A stretch of DNA of 14,431 nucleotides from Prochlorothrix sp035285005 (GTDB lineage: Bacteria > Cyanobacteriota > Cyanobacteriia > Prochlorotrichales > Prochlorotrichaceae). This document shows positions 1-7,227 of this stretch, one piece after another; within the stretch, counting starts at the first letter, position 1, and every line of letters begins with the position of its first letter. The stretch covers positions 1 to 14,431 of the forward strand of contig JAYKIB010000311.1 in NCBI GenBank assembly GCA_035285005.1, written 5' to 3'. The notes under the pieces were generated by a model. That model was not told where the DNA came from. It worked only from the letters and a program-made list of their open reading frames with translations, and made no database searches. The position numbers and the translations under genes are program-made.

Positions 1-990
1 CGTCAGAAACGCCTCCAACCCCGGTCCTCCCGACTGGGCTGCCGTGCCGATCGCCCCTGCAATCAAGTACTCCCCGGCAGTATTTTGGCCCACGAGCGCC
101 GCAATCTCATTACTCTTCATGCCATCCGTAAATAAGAGCTGGGTTTGCCCCAAATATCCCTGGCTATAGGCGGCTTTGAGTACTAAGCTCCCCGTTTCAG
201 GATAGGCCACCAGCACCACCGCATCGGGCTGGTCGGCAAAGGCTTTGCCCACTTCCGCCTCAAAGGTGACGGCATCGGGGGCGTAGAGGACCGGTTCACC
301 GGTATTGGTAATGGTGCCTCCTTGGGCGGTGAACGCTTCAATGAAGGCCGTGGCGAGACCATTGCCGTAGTCATTGTTGATGGCAATAACGGCCACCCGT
401 TGGAGACCCCGATCGCGGGCCACCTGGGCTAGGGCTGGCCCCTGCAGCGCATCCGATGGTGCAGTTCTGGCCCAAAATCCATTGAAATCCCCAGCCTTAG
501 CCCGTTCCGTAAACACCGGGCTCGTACTGGCCGGAGAAATCTGCAAAATCTGATTGCGGACCGCGATATCCACGGCTGCGGTGGAAATGGCACTGGAGGC
601 GGCCCCCACAACCCCAAAAACCCGATCGACCTCGGCTAGTTTTGTCATTGCCGCTGCGCCCCGACTGGGTTCCGTTTGGGAGTCTTCCGTCACCAGGGCC
701 AAGGGCTGTCCCTGAACGCCGCCACACTGGTTAATCTGCTCCAGGGCTAACATCGCCCCATCTTGCATGGGACCACCGTACTGGGCTAAATCCCCTGTCA
801 GTGGTAGTAATGTGCCAATTTTCAAGCTTTTACTGCTTTCCTGGCCCGACTGCCCTGCTTCAGAATCTGATCCTGGTGTCGGGGTGTCGGGGGGAGGGGT
901 GGGGGGCGCACAGGCGACCAAGCCTAAGCTGAGGGCCAATAGTTGGGGGGAGATGCTGCGCAGGAGGCGAGACGGGGCGATCGAAAACAT
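1..990 (-). CDS. ABC transporter substrate-binding lipoprotein, Leu/Ile/Val-binding type (partial, 3' end off the window)
   Basis: The reading frame is open from the ATG at 988-990 to the left edge (330 codons, no stop), so the C-terminus is missing. The N-terminus is a lipoprotein signal: a basic start, a hydrophobic stretch and a lipobox LVAC with Cys27, followed by a Pro/Thr/Ser-rich linker (about residues 28-54). The mature part begins LKIGTLLPLTGDLAQYGG and continues with GVVGAASSAIS, SPASTSPVF and AINNDYGNG, the pattern of the periplasmic-binding-protein fold of the branched-chain amino acid family (Peripla_BP_6). It should sit in the periplasm, anchored by lipid, and deliver an amino acid or similar small solute to an ABC permease. 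No permease or ATPase gene is visible; they could lie beyond the left edge. Substrate cannot be told from sequence. GTG at 997-999 is an alternative in-frame start; an in-frame stop at 1003-1005 excludes anything longer. No clear ribosome binding site is seen. Confidence 0.93.
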   Translation of the reverse strand, partial: MFSIAPSRLLRSISPQLLALSLGLVACAPPTPPPDTPTPGSDSEAGQSGQESSKSLKIGTLLPLTGDLAQYGGPMQDGAMLALEQINQCGGVQGQPLALVTEDSQTEPSRGAAAMTKLAEVDRVFGVVGAASSAISTAAVDIAVRNQILQISPASTSPVFTERAKAGDFNGFWARTAPSDALQGPALAQVARDRGLQRVAVIAINNDYGNGLATAFIEAFTAQGGTITNTGEPVLYAPDAVTFEAEVGKAFADQPDAVVLVAYPETGSLVLKAAYSQGYLGQTQLLFTDGMKSNEIAALVGQNTAGEYLIAGAIGTAAQSGGPGLEAFLT

Positions 991-1064
991 AGGGAACACG
1001 ACTCAAGACAACCGATGGGACAGGAGATTATGATCGAGACGCATCCAGCAATCTTGCAACTGTA

Positions 1065-1163
1065 GGGCACCTCGATTAATTGGGTTGCGCGGCGAAGCCG
1101 CGCAACCCAACCCTAATTCTGCCGTGGGTATTGCGGTGAGAATCTGTATTAATCGAGGTACCC
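1065..1163 (-). mobile_element. MITE-like element, copy A (type II, reverse orientation, TSD TGTA)
   Basis: This 99-bp element has terminal inverted repeats GGGCACCTCGATTAAT (1065-1080) and ATTAATCGAGGTACCC (1148-1163). Read on the minus strand, it has a type II left arm, the core, and a palindrome with apex GGCTTCGCC. It is flanked by the direct repeat TGTA at 1061-1064 and 1164-1167. It lies just upstream of the substrate-binding lipoprotein gene. It is the only intact copy in reverse orientation. Confidence 0.88.
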
Positions 1164-1320
1164 TGTATTGGGTCTGATTGACTGACAAGAGTGGGTCAAA
1201 TCCAGGCTATGGAGGGCGGGTCAGGAAACCTGACCCCTAGGATCCTAAATATCTGGTAAGGGCGCGAAAACCGCGTCCAATGCGGAACTTTTTGTCAGTT
1301 AACCAGGTATTGGGTACAGG

Positions 1321-1349
1321 GAGTTGCCCTGCCATAGGCAGGGCAACTC
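1321..1349. repeat. Perfect 13-bp hairpin, repeat family 2, copy 1
   Basis: GAGTTGCCCTGCC and its exact complement are separated by ATA, and the + strand continues with a T-rich stretch (about 1350-1361). The shape resembles a rho-independent terminator, but no + strand gene lies upstream. A related hairpin with the same flank (ACAGGGAGTTGCCC) lies at 5659-5687, so this is better treated as a second small repeat family. Confidence 0.65.
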
Positions 1350-1359
1350 TCTTCCTATT

Positions 1360-1390
1360 TTGTACGGTACGGTTGCGAGCAGTGCTGTAA
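1360..1390. repeat. 31-bp dispersed repeat, copy 1
   Basis: The stretch starting TTGTACGGTAC recurs at 5920-5950 with about four mismatches in 31 bases. Copy 1 lies 10 bp after the hairpin at 1321-1349. Function is unknown. Confidence 0.6.
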
Positions 1391-1520
1391 ACGCAGGATC
1401 GATGTGTATTATGGCGGCCAAGTTGCGTGAGGTCCAGAAATCAAGCTGTACCCAGCCGGGGGCGAGGTGTATTCAGTCTCACCTAAGTATGAGCCGCCCT
1501 AGCGGTGCATTATCACTATA

Positions 1521-1697
1521 GAGCACCTCGAACAATCAAAGTTCTTACCCCGTGACCCACGCAAGAATCAAGGGTGTGGCGTGCGGCTTCGCCGCCCACC
1601 ATCACCCCTAGTGTTGCATAGGCACGGGCACCGTAAGAATCAGGGTTGTGGCGTGCGGCTTTGCCGCCCACCATCACCCCTAGTGTTGCATAGGCAC
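1521..1697 (+). mobile_element. Degenerate MITE-like element B1 (type III) with an internal tandem duplication
   Basis: The left end GAGCACCTCGAACAATCA (1521-1538) and the following arm match the type III arm of copy F (6991). The core and palindrome (about 1561-1603) follow, but the usual right terminal repeat is not recognisable. A 72-bp segment is duplicated in tandem (1561-1632 and 1633-1704, a few mismatches); its second unit runs into the first 7 bases of copy B2. The palindrome apex is GGCTTCGCC in the first unit and GGCTTTGCC in the second. Confidence 0.7.
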
Positions 1698-1704
1698 GGG
1701 CACC
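1561..1704. repeat. 72-bp tandem duplication inside element B
   Basis: Units 1561-1632 and 1633-1704 are nearly identical; the main differences are GCAAGAATCAAGGG versus GTAAGAATCAGGGT at the start and one base in the palindrome apex. Each unit ends in GGGCACC. In the second unit this is the left tip of element B2, so the duplication probably arose after B2 inserted. Confidence 0.85.
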
Positions 1705-1797
1705 TCGATTAATCCAAATTTTTGGGAGACAGCCCACGCAAGAATCAGGGTTTGGATTGGGCGGCGAAGCCGCCCAATCCAATTCATCGAGGTACCC
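1698..1797 (+). mobile_element. MITE-like element, copy B2 (type I, TSD GCAC)
   Basis: This 100-bp intact copy starts GGGCACCTCGATTAAT and ends ATTCATCGAGGTACCC. It has a type I left arm (CCAAATTTTTGGGAGACAGC) and a fully paired palindrome around GGCGGCGAAGCCGCC at about 1753-1781. The direct repeat GCAC flanks it at 1694-1697 and 1798-1801. It ends 55 bp before the ion-channel start codon, so any channel promoter is either in that short gap or in or before the element. Confidence 0.88.
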
Positions 1798-1852
1798 GCA
1801 CTCCGCTCCGTCTGGCTGACCGCTTTAGCCCCGCTGTTCTAACCACAAGGCT

Positions 1853-3079
1853 ATGCCACGATTTACGCCCCGCCTCCCAGCTCACGCCCCAGTGTTCTAC
1901 TTTGTGTTGACTCTAGTCCTGACCTTCGGTTGGGTTGTGGGGACAGGGATCGATCGCCCGATCGTAGCCCAGACCACGACTCCGACCCCGGATGTCTCTG
2001 CTGAGAAGGCCCTTTCCCCAGCTGCCTGTCCGTCGGTCAATTATCCTGCGCCCACGGTCCCCTCGGTGTTTGATGAAGCGTCAAACCTAGGGTCAGACTA
2101 CAGTGCTCTTTATACCTCTCCTCCCAACAGTGCAGGTCCAACCCGAGTGGATACGGGGCTTTATGTCGTGAGTATTACTAATGTGGATGAGATTCAAAAC
2201 ACCTTTCAAGTCGAGACTTTTTTAGACTTGGTTTGGTGTGATCCTCGGCTCGCCTATGATCCGGAGAGTCTTGAGCCAGGGACCGATGAAAAGATCTTTT
2301 TAGAGGCTGATGCGGCGGCTTTTATTGAGGAGGTTTGGTGGCCGGATATTAGTTTGGTCAATATCGCCGCTCCGGTTGAGCCACAAAATCAACTAATGCG
2401 GATTAAACCCCATGGGACTGCCAAGTATGAGCAGTTTTTATCCCTGACGCTCCAGGCAGAGTTTAACCTAGCTCAGTTCCCCTTCGATCGCCAGATTTTG
2501 CCGATCCAAATTGAATCCTTTGCCTGGAATAGTAACTTTCTAGTCTTTCAGGAACAGGATGATACGATTGGTTTTAGTGAGGATTTTTCCTTGCCGGAGT
2601 GGGAACTGGAGACGGTTGAGACCGCAATCACGACCCGTAAAGAAATACGCGATCGGGCTCCATTCTCTAAGTTTGAAATCAACCTAGGGATCACCCGTTT
2701 CTGGGGATACTATGTTTATAAGGTGCTCATTCCTTTGATGTTACTGGTGACAGCTTCTTGGAGTATTTTCTGGATGGGTCAGGATGCATTGGCCGATCGA
2801 CTAGGAGTTTCCCTAACCGGAACCCTATCGGTGGTTGCGTATCAGTTCTTGATTGTGCAAGACCTACCTAAAATTTCCCTAATTACCCAGATGGATGCCA
2901 TTATTTTGCTGTCCTTTACGTTTACGATTCTCACCGTTTTTGAGAATGTCATTGTGGCGGCAGTGCATGCGGAAAATCCCCATCAGGCGCGACGATTAGA
3001 CTTGCTATGTCGCTGGACCTTTCCAGTGGTCTATGCGGCCATGCTGGGAACGATCGGCTTGGTGTATCGCCTGGGGTAG
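1853..3079 (+). CDS. Prokaryotic pentameric ligand-gated ion channel (ELIC/GLIC family)
   Basis: The 408-residue protein has a signal peptide (hydrophobic about 14-30, likely cleaved after VAQ at 40), a Thr/Pro-rich linker, a beta-rich extracellular domain (about 95-270) and four membrane helices: M1 about 285-308, M2 about 314-337, M3 about 346-371, M4 about 386-405. Family marks are WWPD (162-165, loop A), FPFDRQ (209-214, the conserved Pro-loop; the eukaryotic disulfide pair is absent, as in bacterial members) and LPKIS after M2. The pore helix DRLGVSLTGTLSVVAYQF aligns with ELIC: Asp315 at -1', Arg316 at 0', Thr322 at 6', Leu325 at 9', Phe332 at 16'. By family rules an acidic -1' residue suggests cation selectivity; this and the unknown agonist are inference. 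It should form a homopentamer in the inner membrane with the ligand domain in the periplasm. Only a weak AAGG precedes the ATG. The gene stands alone. Confidence 0.93.
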   Translation: MPRFTPRLPAHAPVFYFVLTLVLTFGWVVGTGIDRPIVAQTTTPTPDVSAEKALSPAACPSVNYPAPTVPSVFDEASNLGSDYSALYTSPPNSAGPTRVDTGLYVVSITNVDEIQNTFQVETFLDLVWCDPRLAYDPESLEPGTDEKIFLEADAAAFIEEVWWPDISLVNIAAPVEPQNQLMRIKPHGTAKYEQFLSLTLQAEFNLAQFPFDRQILPIQIESFAWNSNFLVFQEQDDTIGFSEDFSLPEWELETVETAITTRKEIRDRAPFSKFEINLGITRFWGYYVYKVLIPLMLLVTASWSIFWMGQDALADRLGVSLTGTLSVVAYQFLIVQDLPKISLITQMDAIILLSFTFTILTVFENVIVAAVHAENPHQARRLDLLCRWTFPVVYAAMLGTIGLVYRLG

Positions 3080-3415
3080 GGAGGGGGTGGTGATCCGTTG
3101 CCTGGGGCCCAGGGATCCAAGGGCTGTCACCCTTTAATCCTAGACTGCCCTCAGAAGTAGGGACACCGTCCCTAGCCCCTACAACTGGGGCGGGGCTGGG
3201 GCGGGGGTGTCACGCTGATATTGCAAGGGTTTCTACGGTGAATTGATGACATGCCCTAGAGCCGGTGCGGTGACTCGTGGGTGCGTCGCGCCGGTGCATC
3301 TAGCCCCAGTGTGGCTGCCAGATCTGTCCATTCCGATTCCCATCCAGGTAGTGTATGGTGAAGTGCTGGTCCCGTCTGCTCCATCGCTCCCTTCGTCCTT
3401 CCGAGTCCTGCCCCT
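3080..3415. other. Intergenic region upstream of dnaB
   Basis: These 336 bases hold no supported gene. A short hairpin, TAGGGAC-ACC-GTCCCTA, lies at 3158-3174; it has no T-run, so it is not a convincing terminator. The dnaB promoter must be here or further upstream, but no clear -35/-10 pair stands out. None of the MITE-like elements is found in this gap. Confidence 0.5.
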
Positions 3416-4771
3416 ATGCTGCAAGAAGAACAAAGCTTTCAACCCCTGCCCGATCGTGTACCGCCTCAGATTGTGGAGGCTGAAGAGGCGATACTGGGTA
3501 GTATTTTGCTAGATCCCGAGGCAATTTCCCGTATTTCGGAACGACTGAAGCCGGAAGCCTTTTATATTAGTGCTCATCGCGCAATTTACGACACGGCACT
3601 TCGACTCTATGGTCAGGGCAAACCCACGGACTTAACCACGGTGGCCGCATGGCTCCAGGATGAGGGCACCTTGGAGAAGGTGGGGGGTCAGGGTCGGCTG
3701 GCGCAATTGGTCGATCGGACGATCAGCACGGCGAACGTGGACCAGTATGCGGAGCTGGTGATTGATAAAGCGGTGCGGCGGCAGTTGATTAAGGCGGGTA
3801 ATGAGATCATTCAGTTGGGGTATGAAACGCGCCAGCCCTTGGAGAAGGTTCTGGATAAGGCGGAGCAGCAAGTCTTTAATTTGGCCCAAAACCGGCCCCA
3901 AAGTCGAGGTTTAACGCCCACCTCTTCGATTTTGGCCGCAACATTTAACGAAATCGAACAGCGATCGACGGGCGAAGAACCCGCCGGGATTGCCTGTAAC
4001 TTCTACGATCTGGATGCGATGACCCAGGGATTTCAGCGCTCTGACCTGGTAATTGTTGCTGGTAGACCGTCAATGGGAAAAACCTCGTTTGTCCTCAGTG
4101 TGGCCCAGAATATTGCGGCAATTCACCGAAAGGCAGTCTGTGTCTTCAGTTTGGAGATGTCAAAGGAGCAGCTAGTGTATCGTCTGCTGTCCAGTGAAGT
4201 GGGGATCGAGAGCGGTCGGCTGCGGGCGGGGCGGGTGCGGGATGATGAATGGGCAACCCTATGTCAAGGAATGAATAACCTGTCGGAGTTGCCGATTTAT
4301 ATTGATGATACGCCGGACTTGACGGTTACGGATATGCGATCGAAGGCAAGGCAGTTGGCACTGGAGCATAATACGGAATTGGGACTGGTGCTGATTGACT
4401 ATCTCCAGTTGATGGAAGGGGCTAGTCCAGATAATCGTGTGCAGGAACTGTCAAAGATTACCCGAGCTTTGAAGGGGATGGCACGGGAATTGAACGTACC
4501 AGTAATCACGCTGTCGCAGTTAAGTCGGGGAGTGGAATCCCGGACGAATAAGCGACCAATGATGTCAGATTTGCGGGAAAGTGGAAGTATTGAGCAGGAT
4601 GCGGATCTGATTATTATGCTTTACCGGGATGAGTACTATAATCCCGATACTCCCGACCGTGGCATCACAGAGGTGATTATTACCAAGCATCGAAATGGGC
4701 CGATCGGAACTGTTAAGCTCCTCTTTGAGCCCCAATATACCCGTTTCCGTAACTTAGCGAATCCAATCTAG
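3416..4771 (+). CDS. dnaB: Replicative DNA helicase DnaB
   Basis: The 451-residue protein is a full-length hexameric 5'-3' helicase that unwinds DNA at the replication fork and loads with primase. The N-terminal domain (about 15-120, starting PPQIVEAEEAILGSILLDPEA) is followed by a linker and the RecA-like ATPase domain. Walker A is GRPSMGKT (216-223), the catalytic Glu lies in FSLEMS (244-249), Walker B is LVLIDYLQL (324-332), then SQLSRGVESR (367-376), SDLRESGSIEQDAD (384-397) and the arginine-finger region KHRNGP (424-429). All key residues are present. Inteins are common in cyanobacterial DnaB proteins, typically at the ATP-binding motifs, but both motifs are uninterrupted here. The ATG at 3416 gives the usual short N-terminal lead; no ribosome binding site is evident. 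The gene is flanked by a gene-free stretch on the left and convergent DNA on the right, so it is probably transcribed alone. Confidence 0.98.
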   Translation: MLQEEQSFQPLPDRVPPQIVEAEEAILGSILLDPEAISRISERLKPEAFYISAHRAIYDTALRLYGQGKPTDLTTVAAWLQDEGTLEKVGGQGRLAQLVDRTISTANVDQYAELVIDKAVRRQLIKAGNEIIQLGYETRQPLEKVLDKAEQQVFNLAQNRPQSRGLTPTSSILAATFNEIEQRSTGEEPAGIACNFYDLDAMTQGFQRSDLVIVAGRPSMGKTSFVLSVAQNIAAIHRKAVCVFSLEMSKEQLVYRLLSSEVGIESGRLRAGRVRDDEWATLCQGMNNLSELPIYIDDTPDLTVTDMRSKARQLALEHNTELGLVLIDYLQLMEGASPDNRVQELSKITRALKGMARELNVPVITLSQLSRGVESRTNKRPMMSDLRESGSIEQDADLIIMLYRDEYYNPDTPDRGITEVIITKHRNGPIGTVKLLFEPQYTRFRNLANPI

Positions 4772-4843
4772 CTTGATGATGGGTGCGAATTGGCGATGGC
4801 ACACCTTGGAAAAAGTCCAGTTATCGCAGTGTAGGAGCCTAGA

Positions 4844-4942
4844 GGGCACCCCGAAAAATGCAGATTTTCACTGCAGTGCCCGCGGCAGAATCAGGGTTGA
4901 GGCAGGCGGCTTCGCCGCCTGCCTCAATTAATAGAGGTGCCC
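4844..4942 (+). mobile_element. MITE-like element, copy C (type II, abuts a stop codon)
   Basis: This 99-bp copy starts GGGCACCCCGAAAAATGCAG and ends ATTAATAGAGGTGCCC. It has the type II arm and a long, fully paired palindrome (about 4896-4926, stem TTGAGGCAGGCGGC with a TTC loop) whose stem sequence differs from all other copies. Flanking bases are TAGA and TAAT, so the target duplication is imperfect. Its last base (4942) is the final base of the TAG stop of the minus-strand gene to the right. Confidence 0.85.
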
Positions 4943-5265
4943 TAATCGCTATTGGCTTCCGGATTCGCCTCAGGATATCGATCGGGCAACTGTTCCGACT
5001 CTGGACAATCATCTGACACCAGGGGCTCCACGTTTGTCCGAGGCACCATGGACAGCCGCTGCATCACCGAGCCAATACTCTCCAACCGCACCATTTCTTC
5101 CCAGGAACACACCTCATCCTCTTCCTCCGTCTCATAGCGTAAGGTCACCAAATCCCCCTCAATGTCTAGAATCCGTGCCCGTTCAATCCAGCGTTGCTGA
5201 TCCCGTAAAAAAATCCACACTTCACGCCCATCGCAGTGCAGTTGATAGATTTTCCGGTGTAACAT
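4942..5265 (-). CDS. Small conserved cyanobacterial protein of unknown function
   Basis: From the chosen start the protein has 107 residues. It begins MLHRKIYQLHCDGREVWIFL, continues with RDQQRWIERARILDIEGDLVTLRYETEEEDEV in two halves and ends in an acidic, probably disordered tail rich in Glu, Asp, Pro and Asn. It has no signal peptide or membrane segment, so it is presumably cytosolic. I recognise the general sequence as a short conserved cyanobacterial protein but cannot assign a function; the WIFLRDQQRWIERARILDIEGDLVTLRY stretch suggests a small beta-barrel-like fold, which is a guess. The start at 5263-5265 is preferred over the in-frame ATG at 5290-5292 because AGGAG lies nine bases upstream of it. 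The stop codon TAG shares its last base with MITE copy C. Transcription is toward dnaB (convergent). Confidence 0.85.
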   Translation of the reverse strand: MLHRKIYQLHCDGREVWIFLRDQQRWIERARILDIEGDLVTLRYETEEEDEVCSWEEMVRLESIGSVMQRLSMVPRTNVEPLVSDDCPESEQLPDRYPEANPEANSD

Positions 5266-5599
5266 GTGCTTTTTCTCCTGGCCAATAAACATTCTCTAAA
5301 CGGGATGCGCACTGCGGTGGACTGAACCCTGTCGATCGGGACTGGGGAAGCCGAGACGGGATGAGGTCAAGACTGACAGAGTCAAGACTGTATCAATCGC
5401 AACTCGATCCGCCGGGTCTCACAGTACGGTAGGGATCACCCCTTGGACAAACGATTCACACGCTAAACCTAAGTGATGAGATGGATAGAGAGAATAGAGT
5501 AACCCTAGTGCTGTCCAGATCATAACCTCCAACCTGGCCTAAACTCAGTTTCGGCCTAGTTTAATTCGCTTTGCCGGCAATGGGGTACCGCAGGGAATA
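5266..5599. other. Intergenic region with a 10-bp direct repeat
   Basis: No gene is supported. The direct repeat GTCAAGACTG occurs at 5366-5375 and 5381-5390 (15-bp spacing), and a short palindrome AAACTCAGTTT lies at about 5543-5553. The region is upstream of the minus-strand gene at 4942-5265, so the direct repeat could be a regulator site, but nothing in the sequence proves this. Confidence 0.4.
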
Positions 5600-5615
5600 G
5601 GGTACCTCGATTCAT
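5600..5615 (+). repeat. Left-end remnant of a MITE-like element
   Basis: GGGTACCTCGATTCAT matches the element's terminal inverted repeat with two changes. No matching arm, palindrome or right end follows, so it is either a decayed copy or a solo end. Confidence 0.45.
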
Positions 5616-5658
5616 TATGGCGAGCAGCACAGATCCTTGCAGATGCATCGGATACAGG

Positions 5659-5687
5659 GAGTTGCCCCGTCGAGGGCGGGGCAATTC
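5659..5687. repeat. Hairpin, repeat family 2, copy 2
   Basis: GAGTTGCCCCGTC pairs with GGCGGGGCAATTC around a short GAG loop. Compared with copy 1 (1321-1349), the base changes mostly keep pairing by complementary change or G-T wobble. The preceding ACAGG and following TCTT are shared with copy 1. Confidence 0.6.
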
Positions 5688-5716
5688 TCTTGGGAACTGC
5701 TGCGACTATAGCGTTA

Positions 5717-5816
5717 GGGCACCTCGATTAATCCAACTTCTTGGGAGACAGCCCACGCAAGAATAAGGGTTTGGGTTGGGCGGCGAAGCCGCCCAACCCC
5801 ATTAATCGAGGTGCCC
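5717..5816 (+). mobile_element. MITE-like element, copy D (type I, TSD GTTA)
   Basis: This 100-bp intact copy starts GGGCACCTCGATTAAT and ends ATTAATCGAGGTGCCC; the two ends are a perfect 16-bp inverted repeat. It has a type I arm with two small changes (AACTTCTTGGGAGACAGCCC) and palindrome GGGTTGGGCGGC-GAA-GCCGCCCAACCC. The direct repeat GTTA flanks it at 5713-5716 and 5817-5820. Confidence 0.92.
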
Positions 5817-5919
5817 GTTACACGCCCACCCCAGTGATATGAGTCGGGGCTGTGTCCCTGATTTTGAGGACATCCCAGGGCTAAATGACGACAGCCCCTA
5901 GGCGCTAGCCGCCATAGTC

Positions 5920-5950
5920 TTGTACGGTACTGTTGCGAACAGTGATGCAA
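5920..5950. repeat. 31-bp dispersed repeat, copy 2
   Basis: This matches 1360-1390 with about four mismatches, starting TTGTACGGTAC. Unlike copy 1 it is not adjacent to the family 2 hairpin; copy D and other sequence lie between them. Confidence 0.6.
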
Positions 5951-6033
5951 TTGAGTTAGGTAGCTTCGCCACCCAACCGCAGCCGGATACTGTCCTGGAC
6001 ATGCGGGCAGCAACTTGCACTGTTCGAGGTGCC
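5943..6033 (-). mobile_element. Decayed MITE-like element E (reverse orientation)
   Basis: On the minus strand it reads GGCACCTCGAACAGTGCAAG, an arm weakly like type II, and then a palindrome remnant GGTTGGGTGGCGAAGCTACC (about 5952-5976). The far terminal repeat is not recognisable and no target duplication is clear. Confidence 0.45.
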
Positions 6034-6188
6034 TTTATTGCAATGGACAGGCTGGTTGAAGCCAGGTGAAGCTCGGAACATTTCCTGTGCGGAAATTCCC
6101 GCCCTAGCCTTGCTCTCAGCAACTTGACGATTGCCATAGGGGGCATCTGCTCCCCATTCTAACGAGAATCCAGACCATAGGCGCACCG

Positions 6189-6935
6189 ATGCTACTACAC
6201 TTATCGACTTGGCCCGAGGTTGAGCACTACCTCACCCAGTCCCAGGGCATTATTATTCCGATCGGGTCCACGGAGCAGCATGGTCCCACGGGGTTAATTG
6301 GAACCGACGCCATCTGTGCCGAGACGATCGCCCAGGGCGTGGGTGAGCAAACCCAAGCCCTCGTCGCCCCCACGATCAATGTGGGCATGGCCCTCCACCA
6401 CGGCGCATTTCCCGGCACCATCAGCCTGCGGCCCAGCACCCTGATCCAAGTGACTCGGGATTGGATTACCTCGCTGGCTCGGGTCGGCTTCCAGCGTTTC
6501 TTTTTCATTAACGGTCACGGCGGCAATATGGCGAGTTTAAAAGCAGCCTTTGCCGAAACCTATAGCCATCTGTGTGATCTGGGGTTACCGGGGGCCGAAA
6601 TGGTTCAATGTCGCCTCATGAACTGGTATATGTTGCGAGGGGTCTATAGCCTTGCTAAGGAGTTGTACGGCGACGAAGAAGGCTCCCATGCGACCCCTAG
6701 CGAAGTGGCCCTCACCCAGTATGTTTATCCCGACTCCATTAAAACAGCCCCCTTAGATCCGCTTAAACCCTCTCCAGGAGGGATCTACAGCGCCCCTGAT
6801 TTTCGGCGACGCTACCCCGATGGCCGCATGGGATCCAACCCTGCCCTGGCCACACCAGAGCAGGGCAAACGTTTCTATGAGGTGGCTGTGAAGGAAATGG
6901 CAGAAGCCTATCGCAACTTTTTAGAAACGCCTTAA
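6189..6935 (+). CDS. Creatininase-family amidohydrolase
   Basis: The 248-residue protein is a full-length member of the creatininase family (PF02633), metal-dependent enzymes that hydrolyse C-N bonds in ring or amide substrates. The metal-site pattern is visible: GSTEQHGP (26-33, with Glu29 and His31), Asp40 in GTDA, NGHGGN (108-113, His110) and a late Glu172 in HATPSEVA. There is no signal peptide, so it acts in the cytosol. The family includes creatininase, FAPy deformylase and mycofactocin-system peptidase MftE; NGHGGN instead of the NGHYEN of classical creatininase suggests a different substrate, which I cannot name. No mycofactocin genes are seen nearby. The ATG at 6189 has only a weak upstream AGG. 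The 3' end contains a 12-bp tandem repeat that covers the stop codon. It appears to be a single-gene unit. Confidence 0.93.
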   Translation: MLLHLSTWPEVEHYLTQSQGIIIPIGSTEQHGPTGLIGTDAICAETIAQGVGEQTQALVAPTINVGMALHHGAFPGTISLRPSTLIQVTRDWITSLARVGFQRFFFINGHGGNMASLKAAFAETYSHLCDLGLPGAEMVQCRLMNWYMLRGVYSLAKELYGDEEGSHATPSEVALTQYVYPDSIKTAPLDPLKPSPGGIYSAPDFRRRYPDGRMGSNPALATPEQGKRFYEVAVKEMAEAYRNFLETP

Positions 6936-6950
6936 AAACGCCTTAAAAAC
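6926..6950. repeat. 12-bp tandem repeat across the creatininase-family stop codon
   Basis: The sequence AACGCCTTAAAA is repeated directly twice and partially a third time. The first unit contains the TAA stop of the upstream gene (6933-6935). Confidence 0.7.
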
Positions 6951-6990
6951 GCCACTGCCCTAACCCCTGCCCTACGAGGATATTCCTAAA

Positions 6991-7089
6991 GAGCACCTCG
7001 AAAAATCAAGGTTTTCGCCCCGTAACCCACGTAAAAATCAGGGTTGGGTTGGGCGGCTTCGCCGCCCAACCCAATTAATCGCGGTGCCC
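6991..7089 (+). mobile_element. MITE-like element, copy F (type III, TSD TAAA)
   Basis: This 99-bp copy starts GAGCACCTCGAAAAATCAAG and ends ATTAATCGCGGTGCCC. The arm GTTTTCGCCCCGTAACCCAC is the type III variant shared with B1. The palindrome is GGGTTGGGCGGC-TTC-GCCGCCCAACCC. The direct repeat TAAA flanks it at 6987-6990 and 7090-7093. Confidence 0.88.
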
Positions 7090-7227
7090 TAAACCTAAGA
7101 GCATCTCCCCTAGCCCCTCTTCACAAGGGAGGGACGGCCTCTTCTTCCCTCTGCACAAGTGGGACTGGGAGGGATTCCGCAAGAGCTTACGGTCCCGAGC
7201 CGAGGTTTTCAAACATCCCCTACGGAG

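Larger units (their letters stand above)
1164..1520. other. Intergenic stretch with hairpins and no supported gene
   Basis: No open frame here looks like a gene. It holds a perfect 8-bp hairpin at 1218-1236 (GGGTCAGG, AAA loop, CCTGACCC), the 13-bp hairpin at 1321-1349 and a 31-bp sequence at 1360-1390 that recurs at 5920-5950. Short frames here are mostly made of repeat sequence and show no protein family. Confidence 0.6.
5821..6188. other. Intergenic region upstream of the creatininase-family gene
   Basis: No convincing gene is seen in either strand. The stretch contains the second 31-bp repeat (5920-5950) and the decayed element E (5943-6033). The last 150 bases before the ATG at 6189 hold no obvious -35/-10 pair. 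Confidence 0.45.

Noticed and set aside
1516..1910. Short open frames within elements B1 and B2
   Set aside because: The translation is just repeat sequence (for example repeated YATLGVMVGG), with no plausible protein.
3158..3174. Terminator after the ion-channel gene
   Set aside because: The 7-bp stem has no following T-run and lies about 80 bp after the stop codon.
3243..3512. Open frame overlapping the dnaB start
   Set aside because: It overlaps the certain dnaB N-terminus in another frame and shows no domain.
3990..4420. Intein in DnaB
   Set aside because: Walker A and Walker B are continuous and the protein has the normal length of about 450 residues.
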